NCBI GenBank assembly: GCA_028456385.1
Contig: JALNQF010000003.1
Span: 372,001-436,000 of the forward strand
Source of the DNA: Ophiosphaerella korrae
Taxonomy: Eukaryota; Ascomycota; Dothideomycetes; Pleosporales; Phaeosphaeriaceae
DNA: 64,000 nucleotides
Direction: 5' to 3'
Positions within the stretch are counted from its first letter, which is position 1, and the number at the start of each line of letters is the position of its first letter. Below, piece after piece: positions 34,358 to 46,517 of the stretch. The notes beneath the pieces are model-generated. The model had not been told where the DNA came from. It saw nothing but the letters and a program-made list of their open reading frames with translations, and did no database searches. The translations under genes and the position numbers were made by a program.

Positions 34358-35871
34358 ATGGTGGACACTACCCCCCCTGAGCCACGCCTTAGGCTAGATG
34401 AATATGAGATGAGTGAGATGAACGAGACGAACCCTGAGACGAACGTACCGAGCGGCACGAGCACGCCGCACCCGCCACACATGGACGCTGGAGCAGCCAC
34501 TGCCGAGCACACTGCTGCAGAGACGCATCGCCAGAAAAAAAGGAGAGAATGGCAAGCTAATAAGATCAAGGAGAGTAGGGCGAAGCAAAAACACAACCAG
34601 GACTCGAAACCAGCGGAACGAAGTGCGTACGCGGCACCTCAATCTGGAAAGACTGAGACGCATGTCACACCACGAGACAGTTGTTCCAGCACCACAACGA
34701 GTATTAAAAATGCTTGTAAACCCAAGCGCTCAGACAAAGATCGAAAAGCGACAAAGGTGCCATCTAAAACCTCAGAGCGCTCGAGGAAGACAGGCCCACA
34801 ATATGTTTGGGATAATCGCACAGGCCATTCGATGACCTCGCACGAACCCCGGATGGTTCACGCAAATCAGCAAAGGCTGACCCGAGTCGAACCCGCGCTT
34901 GCTCCAATAGCTCATGTGAATAGTCCGTACGGGAATGGTCCGGGATATGCCGGTCTTAGAACCTGGCAGCAAGGCCGACCATGGCTGCCTAGCATGGCTC
35001 CCTTATCTGTCCAGGGTCCATCTGTTGAAGGCATCAACTTCTCTCTTGGAGTCCATAGCCGTGCTTTAGTGCCTCCCCAACCATATCACCCGATACACAG
35101 AAACCCCTGCCCGCTCTTCTCGCCCCAGTATAGCCTTCATCCTGTTGTAGGAGACAGAGGAAGCTGGCAGTATTACGATCCACAAGTGGCACCCAGCCAA
35201 AGCTCCGCTACACAAACTGGTGATATGGATTGGTTATCCTATGATGCGGCACCTACAATTGTGCGCACACCAACAAAATGGCAAGCAACGACGCCGGAGG
35301 TATTGGGGATAGAGCCCGCTACACCGTCCACACCGGGCTCACAGGAAGTAATGAAAGACCTTGGACCAACCAACGAGAAGGTGCCAGTCGATCTAGTAAT
35401 GCCTGTACACGAGAGTAGCAACTGCGTACCCAGGATACAGTTCGATTATGGGGACTGGGACACTGAGACCCAGGTGACTCAAGGTCAGCATCAGCTGAAG
35501 GCTGGTTATCAAGTAGTTCTCGCGAAGGAGGATGAAACTGTCCTGTGTGAGCACTTTCTTGAACGTCTGGACTTGGTAAAAGAACTCCTCCGAGATGGCT
35601 CGACGACTTTGGCGTCCCCTTTGCGTTCGCAATCACTGCCATATGTGCGCCACGACTTCTGTGAGTCTGTGAGTTCGGTGAGTCATCATCTCCATCGTTT
35701 TCAATGATTAACGCTAACTATCTCCAGTGTACAGATTCCACGCTGGCTTCAGAGGGTGAACCAATCGTCCACCGCGGCTCGATTGCGTCTCTTGCCAAGG
35801 AAGAAATTACAAGCGTTGTTGAAATCTTCAGAGAAAGTTTCTTCGCGACCCAACGTGATGAGTGGTGGTAA
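34358..35871 (+). CDS. Disordered orphan protein
   Basis: Two exons (34358..35677, 35728..35871) with a 50-nt intron (GTGAGT...CTCCAG) encode 487 residues. I do not recognise it. The N-terminal 150 residues are Glu/Thr then Lys/Arg/Ser-rich with a basic helix (HRQKKRREWQANKIKESR) that could be a nuclear signal. The middle is Pro/Tyr/Gln-rich and disordered. The C-terminus, including exon 2, looks folded: EDETVLCEHFLERLDLVKEL, then SIASLAKEEITSVVEIFRES and a final FFATQRDEWW. Splicing is supported because it swaps a poor 9-residue tail for this conserved-looking helix. Probably lineage-specific; no function is proposed. Confidence 0.7.
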
Positions 35872-37419
35872 TGGTCTGGTGATGTTGAGGAGAGGAGTTG
35901 TTGGACGTGATTTATCTAGGTGCGGAACGGCTGTGGACAGACTTTAAACTATCTATCCACTAAGCTAGTTACGCACAGACAGGAAGCAATGATTGCAACC
36001 GCAATAGTCATTGTTCTGCCACTAGAACCGCTGAACCCAAGTGGTCAGCGTTTGCAATATACCCCAATCAGCGTTTTGCTTTAAGATTCTTGGTCACTCC
36101 CTGTCATTGCTCATCCCCATGCTTCTCCACTCAAACTTGATTTACTGGTGCTTTTGCTTTGGGGCATCGGTCTGATTGGTGCCACCTCTTTATTGACACG
36201 TCGATAATGCAGCCGGGACACTGCCTAGGTGGGACTTGTCCTACATACACCATTTAGTCAAGAGCAAAACCTGTTGTTGATAAGCAGGTTTTGAACAAGC
36301 ACCAAAAGTCTTGTTCAGAGACACACTTGTGAGAAACTTTTTCTCGAGCTATGGTTATATTCTAAAATCATACAATATATCTAGAAGGTGTATAGCCCCA
36401 GTTAAATCTCAAGGTAAACACGGATGCATACATGACGTCGAACCTTGCTTTTTCGACCCAACATCATTCCTGCACAGACCCTTGCATGCGCTGCTGGGGT
36501 GACAGTCTACAGTGTTATGTCACTGGTGTTAGTCGCTTTTCGATTTATAAGGTGGTGTACTCTGCTCGTATCTAGCTACTTAGGTATTTATTCTACTGCC
36601 GCCCCGTCTGTTAAGCCTGGAAGAACTTCACATGGCAACTTTCATGCTGAAGGTGAAAACAGAAGATTCTCGTTATGAGTTTACACAGTCCTCGCTTCCT
36701 CATAAGTCGCGTTATTTGGAAATATGAAAGTCACGCTATCGATACAATAGATCATGTCACCTTTCCTGCTTTTGCCTCTTCTGTCTGAGCCCAAATCCTT
36801 ATTTACGCCACCGTTCGTGAACGCCAGATGGCTGGATGGCCGATCATTTACCACATCTGTGTACCTTGCGCCTATGTGGCTGAGTCATGCAAGGTAATAG
36901 ACCAATGCAAGGGCCACCTAGGCACGTTTGAATTTATCATTCATCCCATCCTCCTCATGTTTCATGTCCTATTCTTGACCAGATACAAAAAAAATACCGT
37001 CTCATTCTTAGGGTTAAATACTCCGAGGTCTGAATACCCCGAACCAAACCGCATGGTCAATTACTAAGTAACATCCGGAACTACTCTCAGCCTTGGACGA
37101 TAACTATATCAATAAAATTGTTGTGAGGATCCGTTTTTGGAAGGTCTCTGGTTCGATAAGCAACCTAACTGAACGGGAACTTTTTAGAAGTTTGGGAGTA
37201 TTGATTCAACTCATAGCATTGTATAATAAGTTCTAGATGGCGTGCTGAAGATAACTTGACCAAATTATCGGCCATTCGCGACGAATCGGTAGCTACAGGT
37301 CCTGTCGATGGAGTGTTCCTTGAAACACTTAGACAAGGAAAACAACGCTGGAATCAACCCTGCGAAAATGCCTGTTGCCAAAATATTGGGATCTATCCCC
37401 CTTGGTAGAGACTTAGACA
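35872..37419. other. Intergenic region, no gene seen
   Basis: 1.5 kb, no supportable gene. A short perfect hairpin (AAAACCTG...CAGGTTTT, near 36270-36295) stands out but has no context that gives it meaning. Confidence 0.4.
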
Positions 37420-39252
37420 ATGAAGGTGTTGAAGAAAAAAATCTCAAATGCCTATGAATATCGAGATAGCGGCATTGGCAGTGATAACGATGACTCAGGA
37501 GCGTTTGGAGATGGCGATAGCACTTCTGACAATGAATACGAGGGTTCGGGGCAAGTGTTAGAACCAAGAGATACGGAATCCGGACTCAGCCTCCATGGTA
37601 CCGCAGTACCAAGTGCTAGCTTTTCTACTGCATCATCTCGTCGTGGTAGTCGTGGCTTTTCGCTAGCCTCTCTCATGAAGAGGCCTTTTGATCTTGCTAG
37701 CCAAGCGAGCTTCCGAACAGCGCCTTCTAGTATTGCCAGTTACAATACCGCTTCAAGCCGCCCTTCTTCGGTTGGACCTATTCACTCGCTATGTATCGGA
37801 AGGGGATTCATACGGCTTCATGAACATGGCAATACGAATCCGCGAGTGTTTGGGATTTCTCAGGAGTCACAGGCGGCGTATGAAGAGCTGGTCCACGGCG
37901 TCGTAGATCAAGCATCAGTTCGCTTTGCACCTCTCTCAAACTTTTTGTCAGAACGGCAATTAGCAAACCTCCGGAGATTTGTCGGCACGGGACTTTCTAT
38001 GATGGTTGATGAAGGCGCATCGAAGCACAGTTCACACCTAGACGTGTCAATTTACGAATTTGTAGGTCGATTAGCAGAATAACGAGTCGAAGATGCGTTC
38101 TTATTCAACCTGTGGGGTGAAGAGCGCCGACTTCAGATGAGAAACGAGACCACCGCATGTGTCACAAGCTACCTCACGAAGACAGCATCTAGGGCTGGCA
38201 AAGCTTCCAGTAGTGAATGGTTGACTCATCTGCACAATAGAGGCATTTTATTACATCCTCTAGAAGAACTCGGCTGGTCAGGAAAAGGACAGCATGTGGA
38301 ATATCATCCAGAGGCCGAAGGAGATGTACCTCTCCAGTATGAGAAGATCCTCGGACACAGTCAAATATCGCAGGATCAGACTTGCAAGAAAGAAAATCGC
38401 CTGCAGCCGAAGACTAAAGAAAGAGGGTGCTACCATTGAAGTGAGCATTTGCTAAAGCTGCAGCATGCCCATGTTGTTCGCGTGGTTGGCACCTACACGT
38501 TACGGAAGGATCTAGCCCTACTTTTCTACCCTGCGGCTGAATGGGACCTCGATAAATACATGGAAGAACTGTTGGAAGATGCAAGAGGGGAGACATGGAG
38601 TTATGAACCCCGTGCCAAAGCGCTATTTACCTTCTTCGGCTGCTTGTCGAACGCAATCGCGCATATTCACGAGCAACATATGAAGCATATGGACATCGAA
38701 CCAAAGAACTTACTGGTCCGCCGGATAAAAAGCGACGCATACAGAATTTATGTTGCAGACTTTGGTATAGCTCGGGCCTATAAGTGTGCAGCGGATTCCG
38801 AAACCGATTCGCCGACTTCGTTCACTAGAGCTTATGCTGCCCCTGAAGTTGTCCACTAGGACAAGAGGGGGTTGAGTGTAGACACATTTTCTTTGGGTTG
38901 TGTATTTATGGAAATGATGGCTACTCTGTACTCATGCCTTCGTGTTCGGAGAAATCATGACGCGAGGCAGAGGCTGTTGGATCTACGCAAATTACACTCG
39001 GACAACCCAGCATTCTATGCTAACATAAGCGTGGTAACAAACTGGTATGAAGATATCATCAAAGATGTCCTGTATCATATCTGGATATACGGGCCGTTGA
39101 GCTTGCCAAAGGAAGCCACAGTTCGTATTCCGAGGATGATAATGGAAACTCCATATTTGAGACCGTCAGCCTCTGAATTGAAGGAGATGATGGAGAACCT
39201 TTGCTGCCTAGGATGTAATGATGGACTTGAACCTTTCGAGGCTGCAACTTGA
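37420..39252 (+). pseudogene. Broken serine/threonine protein kinase gene
   Basis: One coding path runs through 37420..39252 but is broken at four places. TAA at 38080-38082 interrupts a frame that stays coding-like (it continues RVEDAFLFNLWGEE). Near 38357 the frame shifts, and near 38440 a one-base loss shifts it back. TAG at 38857-38859 lies just after the APE motif. Kinase landmarks are otherwise clear: KILGH and RLARKKI in the N-lobe, HAHVVRVVGTYTL, the catalytic loop HMDIEPKNLL (H-M-D in place of H-R-D), VADFGIARAY (DFG), YAAPEVVH (APE) and VDTFSLGCVFMEM in the C-lobe. The N-terminal 200 residues are Ser-rich. Both stops could come from CAA/CAG by C-to-T change, as RIP would make. The family is related to ascomycete kinases with long regulatory heads. 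Confidence 0.82.
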
Positions 39253-40110
39253 GTCTGAAAACAACCTACATGCTCACGCATGTCAATTAGAATTCGGTAA
39301 TCGTTGATATCGATCCCACCTTCTTACCCTCCAAGACTTTCCTTCGGTAAGATATCAATTACAAACACCTTGCACTAGTGGATAGATCGAGGGAGCTGAT
39401 TCATCACAAAACCTATGGGCAATGCAATTGACCATGAGAGGGACGAGTCAAAATATGAAGACAAATTCGATGTAGTTGTTCTAGATATGATTAATGAGGT
39501 TAGGCATGAACAAAAAAGAGGAAAATACAAAGTAGCTATGGAACCCGCAAGCTCCAAGACCCCAGCTCCTTCATAACGATTGATACTCCCGAGGCAACTA
39601 TTGCCGCCTACTGCGGCTTCAACGACGTTGGAGCCTTTCGACGATTTATGCTCAGCTCATTTGTCTTGCTATACTACAACAGGAGCATTGCCTACCGAGG
39701 CTACAACAAAAGACACACGCTTTCACTACTAAAGGACGCCAGCTACGACCAAACATGGAGCAGCGAAGAAGACCCTCTAAAGGTATACCCCGTTGATGGG
39801 ATCGAAAAGGCCACTGCAAAAAGGCAATCTCAACTGCGGCATAGGGTTAATCGCTAGGCAAATACTTTGGGGTATTCGAAGAGGACTTTTATCAAACCAG
39901 GACATGGATAATGAGCAAGGAACATTTAAAAGTGCAACCAAGTGCAAGCTCCAAACGGTATCGCTATTCAAAGACCCTATACTACATTTTGGGCCTTTTA
40001 ATGGCGAGTGTCTACTTGAGCCATTAAACAGATGCCTATACTTGTTGGCTCATTTCAAGCATGCAGCTAGCCCATTTCAATGGAACAGGCGTTTCTTTGG
40101 CCAGCTCCCA
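39253..40110. other. Region of gene debris
   Basis: Between two relics. A plus-strand frame at 39420-39575 (MGNAIDHERDESKYEDKFD...) has coding-like composition for about 50 codons and then stops; I could not tie it to a family or extend it by splicing. The region is probably more of the same degenerate sequence. Confidence 0.3.
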
Positions 40111-40950
40111 TAAGATGTTTCCTACCAGATCACACTTGACTACGTGCCAGATTGGATGCAAAAAAATGCATCCTCAGGTACTAGGAAGCTACCTGATGAG
40201 TCGGCCGAGCAGGATCAACCCGATATTGAAGTTATGCGCACAATTATTGTGAAGTGGAAACGCGATTCGAAAAACAGGGCAAATTTCCAATACGTGAAAC
40301 AACTTAAGGAGGATTCAATTAAGAATATCCCCCGTCAAGTTACAGTTACTATGGCCTCTTCGATGGCTGGCGGAGAAGTACGAGACCGAATTTGGCATGC
40401 ATTTCGACTCGATGAGAACGATGGTCAGCTTTTCCAGCTAATGCTCTTGTAGCTGTTTAAGGGAGATAAAGAGGAAATCAAGAGGTTTTATAACAGCTTT
40501 GATATAACTATATCTTAAAGATACAGCAGCTGGTAGAAGAAGCACCTAAAGAAGCCTGCTAGCTCTAAAGCCCTAAGGTACAAGCTAGACGCCAAGCTCA
40601 AGACATTAAATAGGTTGAACGAATTGCAGTGGGCAGCTATAAAAGCTGTATTCTATAGAGGAGCTATGTAGGCTATTGATTTTGAGTAAGTACCTAAAGA
40701 GGATAATAGTATACAAGCTGCGCGCGCTCGTTACTATGTATACCAGACCGCTATTAGAGGAATAGCAGCATATATTAGCCTACTAATCAAAACCTTAGTA
40801 ATAGCTTTAGTGATGCGAAGGGACGATAAGAATAGATAAGAGATATATAGTTTTAAACGCTACGCAATGTTAGAGGCTAGACGAAAGCTCAAACCCTACC
40901 AAGTCAATAGCGTTGTGTAGGGCCTCTCTATACTATATAAAAAAAAACCC
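40111..40950 (+). pseudogene. Degenerate coding sequence of unknown family, RIP-like
   Basis: One plus-strand frame is coding-like for over 110 codons up to the TAG at 40450-40452 (it includes DVSYQITLDYVPDWM, MRTIIVKWKRDSKNR and MASSMAGGEVRDRIWHAF). The same frame remains readable beyond (LFKGDKEEIKRFYNSFDI, then KALRYKLDAKLKTLNRLN), but with TAG/TAA codons every few dozen bases. TA dinucleotides become very frequent from about 40450 on, as in RIP-mutated repeats. I cannot name the family; a transposon or a duplicated host gene are both possible. Confidence 0.45.
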
Positions 40951-41205
40951 TTTTAGGAGTAAGGCTACGTTGAACGTTAAGAAAGTAGTAAGTAAATTAC
41001 AATACCTGTAAGTACCTAGTATCTTATATCTTGATTAAAATAGACTTAGTAAGTCAATCCTTCTCTTCGCGACCCTTCTTTATTATTAGAATCCCATTAA
41101 CTAGGACAAGGCTAGCAAGGCTATGTATAAACTAATTTTCTTGGCTGTTCTGTAGAATCTTATTCGGTAATTGTCCGTACGCGCCAGCCCAAACCGATGA
41201 CGAGC

Positions 41206-41402
41206 TGTCACGCACGGTATCAGGGGTAGGAGGACGCACAGGCCTAAGGGCCTATGCGCAGAAACATATATATACAACACCTATCTCAACTACGTACGAT
41301 AGACACAATCAAGAACGTTACCTATCCTTTCCTCACTTACCGTACGCTAGTGTATACCTTGCTTCCCTGCAAGCCTTTGCGGCAGACGAAGCCCCATCAA
41401 CA
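41206..41402 (+). mobile_element. LTR-like stretch
   Basis: A 197-bp block begins TGTCACGCACGG and ends CATCAACA (TG...CA ends), has a TATATATA box in the middle and is bounded by AT-rich RIP-like sequence. This fits a solo LTR of a fungal retrotransposon. No target-site duplication and no second copy are visible in the window, so the call is tentative. Confidence 0.33.
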
Positions 41403-41937
41403 GTAATGGTCTTAGGAGAATATTGTGTATTGGCCTATGTTTCGCCTGATAATATCCTATTTAGATAGTAGTTTAGGCCTTTTCTTGCTGAATACGTTGT
41501 CTCCGCTTTAGTGGTTCGCAAATAGCCGGAAAAGGACCTTTGGCCTGAAAAGTACGGTTGCATGTTTGACAAGCATGATCCCCGCAATGGACGTACAATA
41601 TTCTTAACAACACCTAATACCAATGTAGAACGCACTGTGTACTTGCGCCATAAAACAACTATCTATCCTAGACAAGCTCAAATGCGGGTGTGTGATCCAA
41701 GTATCCTCAGGCTGCTACATCTCAGTAGTTAATTTCCAACTTCACAATTGACTGAGAGACATCTTAATTCCCAAAGCAGGGTTGCTAGTATCCGGATACT
41801 CCGAAGCTGGATGCTCCGCCGTACCCGAAGTCGTCGGAAGCTTCGTATCTCAGCATTGTGTTCGGCGTCCTAGTGACCCACCTTAACCAGCAAAGAAACT
41901 CTACCTCTTCAATAAATGTAATCAGATGACCAGCTAC

Positions 41938-42069
41938 AAGGGGGGTACAATAGCGGGTGAGTCAGTCCGTGCTCGCTTTTATATAAAATTCGAAAGAAAT
42001 CGACAATCTTCCATACAAACTTCGTCGGTGCGCGCATGGACTGACTCGCCCGCTCTTGTACCCCCCCTT
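41938..42069. mobile_element. 132-bp MITE-like foldback element
   Basis: Terminal inverted repeats of 35-36 bp at 41938..41972 and 42034..42069 differ by three bases and one G in the G-run. They start AAGGGGGGTACAA and contain GAGTCAGTCC. The central 61 bp are AT-rich. TA dinucleotides flank both sides at one base distance, as expected for Tc1/mariner-type TA duplication, though the exact edge is unclear. It lies 127 bp before the start codon of the 7-TM gene, so in its promoter or 5' untranslated region. Confidence 0.75.
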
Positions 42070-42195
42070 ATATCAGCGAAGCCTCCCCGGTCATGCCATC
42101 TTCCTCCTCTCTTCTCTTTCTGTACATCCTCTTTTACCACCTAAACATATTTCACCAACCTGGTACACCTCATATTACACGCACTGTCGCCTAAG

Positions 42196-43005
42196 ATGAC
42201 CTTCGAACTTGGAAAGCAATATGAATCATACCACTTGATACCCCAATCTTCCGACCTCGCTCTGAATCCACCGGAATCCTACTTCTTCATAACCGATTTC
42301 TTGATAATAGCATGCGGCATCCTCTACACCATGTGCTACACGTTCTACGCTATCAGGACCTATGCAGACCGTTACCTGGCTGGTACAGTACAGTTTCTTT
42401 CCGCAACTATGGCGTATGAGATCTATTATGCCTGGGTGTGCACTAGTACAACGTTTCAGCGAGGGTGCTTTTTTATATGGTTCTTGTTTGATATCACGTT
42501 TGTGATCGTGGCGTTGAAATATGCGTATAGGGATGTGGAGAGGAGAAGGGCGATTTGGAAACTGTTGTGGCAAGTCCCGGCTTGGATGGGGTTTCTCTGG
42601 TTGGCTGGACAGTATTGGCCAGACGAGAGGGAGCAGAAGACGGCATTTTGGACGGGGCTATATCTTGAGTTGCCAATAGGTTGGGGTCAGGTGTATTATC
42701 TGCTCAAAAATGGCAATACGCGGGGTCAGAGTATGGAGATTTGGTAGGTTTGCTACATTGTTGCTGTTGAATAGGCACCTGATAGGTATTGAGCTGACCG
42801 GTACAGGGTTACGAGATATCTGGGTTGCATAACCGCGTTCCTAGTGTTTATTTGGCGGTACCTGAACGTCCCCGAGAATTGGAGCTATGTAGCCAATTGG
42901 TGGAGCATTGGAGGTATGGTTGTTACGTTGCTTCCGGAAACCTTCTACCCGTTTGTTTACCTGTGGGCGCATGGAAAAGAGATGGAGAAAAAGAAGATCC
43001 AATGA
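42196..43005 (+). CDS. Seven-TM protein, possibly PaxB/Pyr4-type terpene cyclase-like
   Basis: Two exons (42196..42743, 42807..43005) with a 63-nt intron (GTAGGT...TACAG) encode 248 residues with seven hydrophobic segments: ITDFLIIACGILYTMCYTF, VQFLSATMAYEIYYAW, FFIWFLFDITFVIVALKY, LLWQVPAWMGFLWLAG, YLELPIGWGQVYYLL, LGCITAFLVFIWRYL and a last one containing GMVVTLLPETFYPFVYLW. Length, seven-segment layout, an acidic residue in segment 2 (MAYE), a W-LFD segment 3, TRGQSMEIW before segment 6 and ETFYP near the end recall the membrane terpene cyclases of meroterpenoid and indole-diterpene pathways. However, no prenyltransferase or other pathway gene is nearby, so it may be a relative with another role. 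The cyclase label is an inference at low confidence; the gene itself is well supported. Confidence 0.6.
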
Positions 43006-43871
43006 AGAGGTAGCCCTTTTACTAGAATGCTGCGTTCGAGAAATATAGAACAGAAGGGCATATGCAGTTACAGTAAGAGCAGCATGATGAGACAGCTCTT
43101 TGACAAATCTAATGAAGCTACTACCCACCACTGTCTCATGTCGTTTTCCGTCTTTTTTCATCTCTAGTTTTCGTCTTGCCAATCGAACGGACACCCAGCA
43201 ATGAGAAATTTTGGCTGTGGTCCTGATTAAGACGTGGTTGGCACAGGCAGTGGCCGCACCAGCCACTTAGAAGCGAGATTATCAAAATTGCAGCAGCGTG
43301 CGCTACTGCGTGCCTGGCATCACTGCACAAAGCCTAAGACGGACCCACGGAAGCAACAAAACCTTGGCCATGAAGTTACCTTCGGATAATCGGGATATGG
43401 CACGAATCATGCGATAGAGATCAGGGGAGGGAGGATGGCAAGGCCTAACGACATAGATTGATGCAAATATTCCACAAGGCAGTGGCGACCCAGAACGCGC
43501 TTTCACACTACGACAAGGCGGACGCACTGAGGGGAACACAGATACAGAATGATTAGATGAGCGACAAGGACCAGCAGAACAAGCTCATCATGTCAGGGCG
43601 ATCACACGTGAAGATCTGGACCGATCTTGGACGGCAGCCACGACATGGAGCACCTTCTGGTCTGCGACGAGGCTCATGACGTGACGATGCAGCCACACGC
43701 GCCGTCGAATCCCTGCACGTTCCATTGATTGTCGCATCCTCTAAAGGACGAGCTAGTGACGCTTCGCAAACATCATATCATTAGTTAGTTCGCTTGTGAT
43801 TCCTTTCTCCTTCTTTGTTATCGTCTGCCGCTTCAATTATCGTCTACACCAAGTGCAGCAACTATTCTGCA
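43006..43871. other. Intergenic region upstream of Pns1-like gene
   Basis: No gene supported. The 100 bp before the next start codon are pyrimidine-rich, as in many fungal promoters. Confidence 0.4.
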
Positions 43872-45590
43872 ATGGCGCACCAGGGCGAGGCAGCTAACTA
43901 TTACGGTGGTGGCCCACCACAGCAACCCCAAGGCGCATACTACCAAGAGCAGCCAAAATACGGCCAACAGCCACCCCAATATGGCCAAAACTATGACCGG
44001 AACTATGCGCCTCCCCAAGGTCCGCCTCTACCACAGCAGCACATGCACCAGCAAAGCTACCAACAAGATGGATACGGCGTCGACTCTAAAAATTTTGAAG
44101 AGCAATTCAAGCTCGACAAACCCAAGTACAATGATCTCTGGGCTGGCTTGCTGTTCATCGCCGTGTTTCTGGGCTATGTTGCCGTGAGTGCTATCACGAT
44201 TCGCGGATATTCAAACCAGAAGAGTGGTGGCATCTATGGTAATGCGAATCAATTCGCCTTGAATTCAAACACGGTCATCTTGTTCGCATTCGTGCTGGGC
44301 ATGGCAACGCTTCTATCCTATGCCTACATCTGGGCGGCCAGGGCTTTCACAAAGCAGTTTATTTGGATTACTAGTATTCTAAATATTGTGTTTGGCTTCG
44401 TTACAGCATTGTACATGTTGAGTCGCAAATACTGGTCCGGAGGCATCGTCTTCTTAATTTTCAGCATCTTCTATGTAATCTGTTTTATCTCCTGGAGTAC
44501 GTACCTCTTTCACAAATTTACCGCCGCTTTGCTAACAGCTTTCTGCAGTTCCACGTATTCCGTTCAGTGTTCTCATGCTCCAGACCGCAATCAATGTCTC
44601 CAAAAAGTACGGACACACCTATGTCGTATCCCTAGTTGGAGGTCTTCTTGCTGCAGCACTCGGTGCATGGTACTCGGTCACTCTGGTCTCAATTTATGTC
44701 CAATACACACCAAATCAGGCAAACACGCAATGCAAGAATGGAGGCGGAGGTTGTAGTAACGGAAAGGTGATTGGACTGTTAGTCTTCGTAACCTTCGCCA
44801 TGTACTGGATCTCGGAGTGGCTCAAGAATACCATTCATACCACCATCTCTGGTGTCTACGGCTCGTGGTACTTCAACCCTAACTCAAAGCCCAGAGGTGC
44901 AACGCGTGGCGCATTCAAGCGCTCAGTGACATACAGCTTTGGAAGCATCAGTCTCGGCAGTTTGATCGTTGCCATCATCCAATTCTTGCGGCAAATCTGC
45001 TCGGCTGCACAGCACAGTGCGTCTGCCGATGGTAACATTGTTGGCTCGATCTTGTTTTGTATTCTGGGTTGCCTAATTGGCATATTGAACTGGGCTGTCG
45101 AGTTTTTGAATCGATATGCCTTCAGCTACATTGCCCTGTATGGCAAGAGCTACGTTGCAGCTGCGAAAGGTACCTGGAAGTAAGTGCTTTGCATAGTTTG
45201 TATTGACTGAGACTCATTGAGCTAATCATCATCAGGATGATCAAGGATCGCGGTATCGATGCGCTTGTCAATGAGTGTCTGATCGGCTCAGTGTTGTCTA
45301 TGGGCTCTACATTCATTGCGTATGCTTGTGCGCTCCTTGCGTATCTCTACCTAGTCTTCACATCGCCAGCATACAACAGGGACGGCGGGTACACACCCGT
45401 TGTAATTGCTTTTGCGTTCTTGATTGGATTGCAGATATGTAACATCTTCACTACGCCCCTATCCAGCGGCATCGATACAATATTCGTTGCTATGGCATGG
45501 GATCCGGAGGTGTTGATGAGAGAACATCCTGACCTCTACTATCGCATGATAGCCGTGTATCCACACGTCCAGCAGGCTATCCATGCTTAG
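43872..45590 (+). CDS. PNS1: Pns1-like choline-transporter-like membrane protein
   Basis: Three exons (43872..44496, 44549..45179, 45236..45590) with introns of 52 and 56 nt encode 536 residues. I start at MAHQGEAANYYGG; a start 19 codons upstream in the same frame is less likely. The N-terminal 90 residues are Gln/Pro/Tyr-rich and cytosolic. Around ten membrane segments follow, beginning LWAGLLFIAVFLGYVAVSA. The choline-transporter-like (CTL, PF04515) signature is seen in the second half: GSWYFNP, SFGSISLGSLIVAIIQFLR, FLNRYAFSYIALYGKSY and DRGIDALVNECLIGSVL. Length matches yeast Pns1 (539 residues). The Pns1 transport substrate is not established in fungi, and choline transport is not proven. 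No membrane segment is lost. Confidence 0.9.
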
Positions 45591-46517
45591 TTGCTATCAT
45601 TCAACAAAAGGAATCTGTTTTGTGTAGAATGGTCTGGCGCATACTCGAGCTCTAGCAGAGAGCATATCTTCACGATAGTCTAGTAATCGATATTAATTTG
45701 CACCACCAATACTCATTTTGCTGACGGCTCGCCGAGAGTGGTCGCAATTTACGAGGAATTCCTTGCTAGCAGTAGTGTCCGGTGTCCTTGGCGTCAACTA
45801 ACAACGGGAACGGGAGGTTTTCTTAGTTGGGGCTATGACATACAAAGGCCCATTCAGATGTAATGTCCATGGGCAAAAATGCGTTGTTGAGGTGGCATCA
45901 AGCTCATGTCCAGAATCCACGGCCGAGAATACATTGATGGTAGCGAGTCGATGTAAGACATTGGGCATGAAGACTGCGGCATTAATACTGGGTCTGTATA
46001 TTGCTTCAAAGGCTCATGGCGGCGGGGCGCAAGTCACCACACACAAGGAATGCAATCTCCCACGCCTCTTAGAGCTTTTGCTTTTGCACGCCTTTGTGCA
46101 TTGTGCGACTGTTCGTGCTGTCAATAGTATTAGCATCCAATCGGGTTCTGCACCATAACGTCACCGCCATAGCGGGGTCTTCGTTCGCCAGCTCACCAAA
46201 CTGCCCCCGACATGGCCTTTACTCGCGCTCAACGTCCACCACGATACTACTGCACAATTGGGCCTTGCCGCACACCGCCCGGCCAACCGCTGCGTCTGGC
46301 TAGGTACGTTGTTTGCCTCACCCCACAAAACTCTGCGTTGCCATCATCCCATGTTGGCCCCAGCTCCTGCCTACTACAAATACCCCACCATAGCTTCTCC
46401 CCCCAACAACAGATCTTCCTCTCTCTCTCACAACCATCTCCTGAATTCTTTGCAGTGCCTCATTGACACCGCTCCCTAAGCATTACACTCAACTTTAACC
46501 TGCAACAACACACAGCT
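45591..46517. other. Intergenic region, promoter of mannitol-1-phosphate dehydrogenase
   Basis: No gene supported. A CT-rich block (TCTTCCTCTCTCTCAC, near 46410) about 100 bp before the start codon fits a strong fungal promoter of a highly expressed gene. Confidence 0.45.

Noticed and set aside
36270..36295. Perfect hairpin AAAACCTG/CAGGTTTT as a terminator
   Set aside because: No gene ends near it, and fungal genes do not use such terminators.
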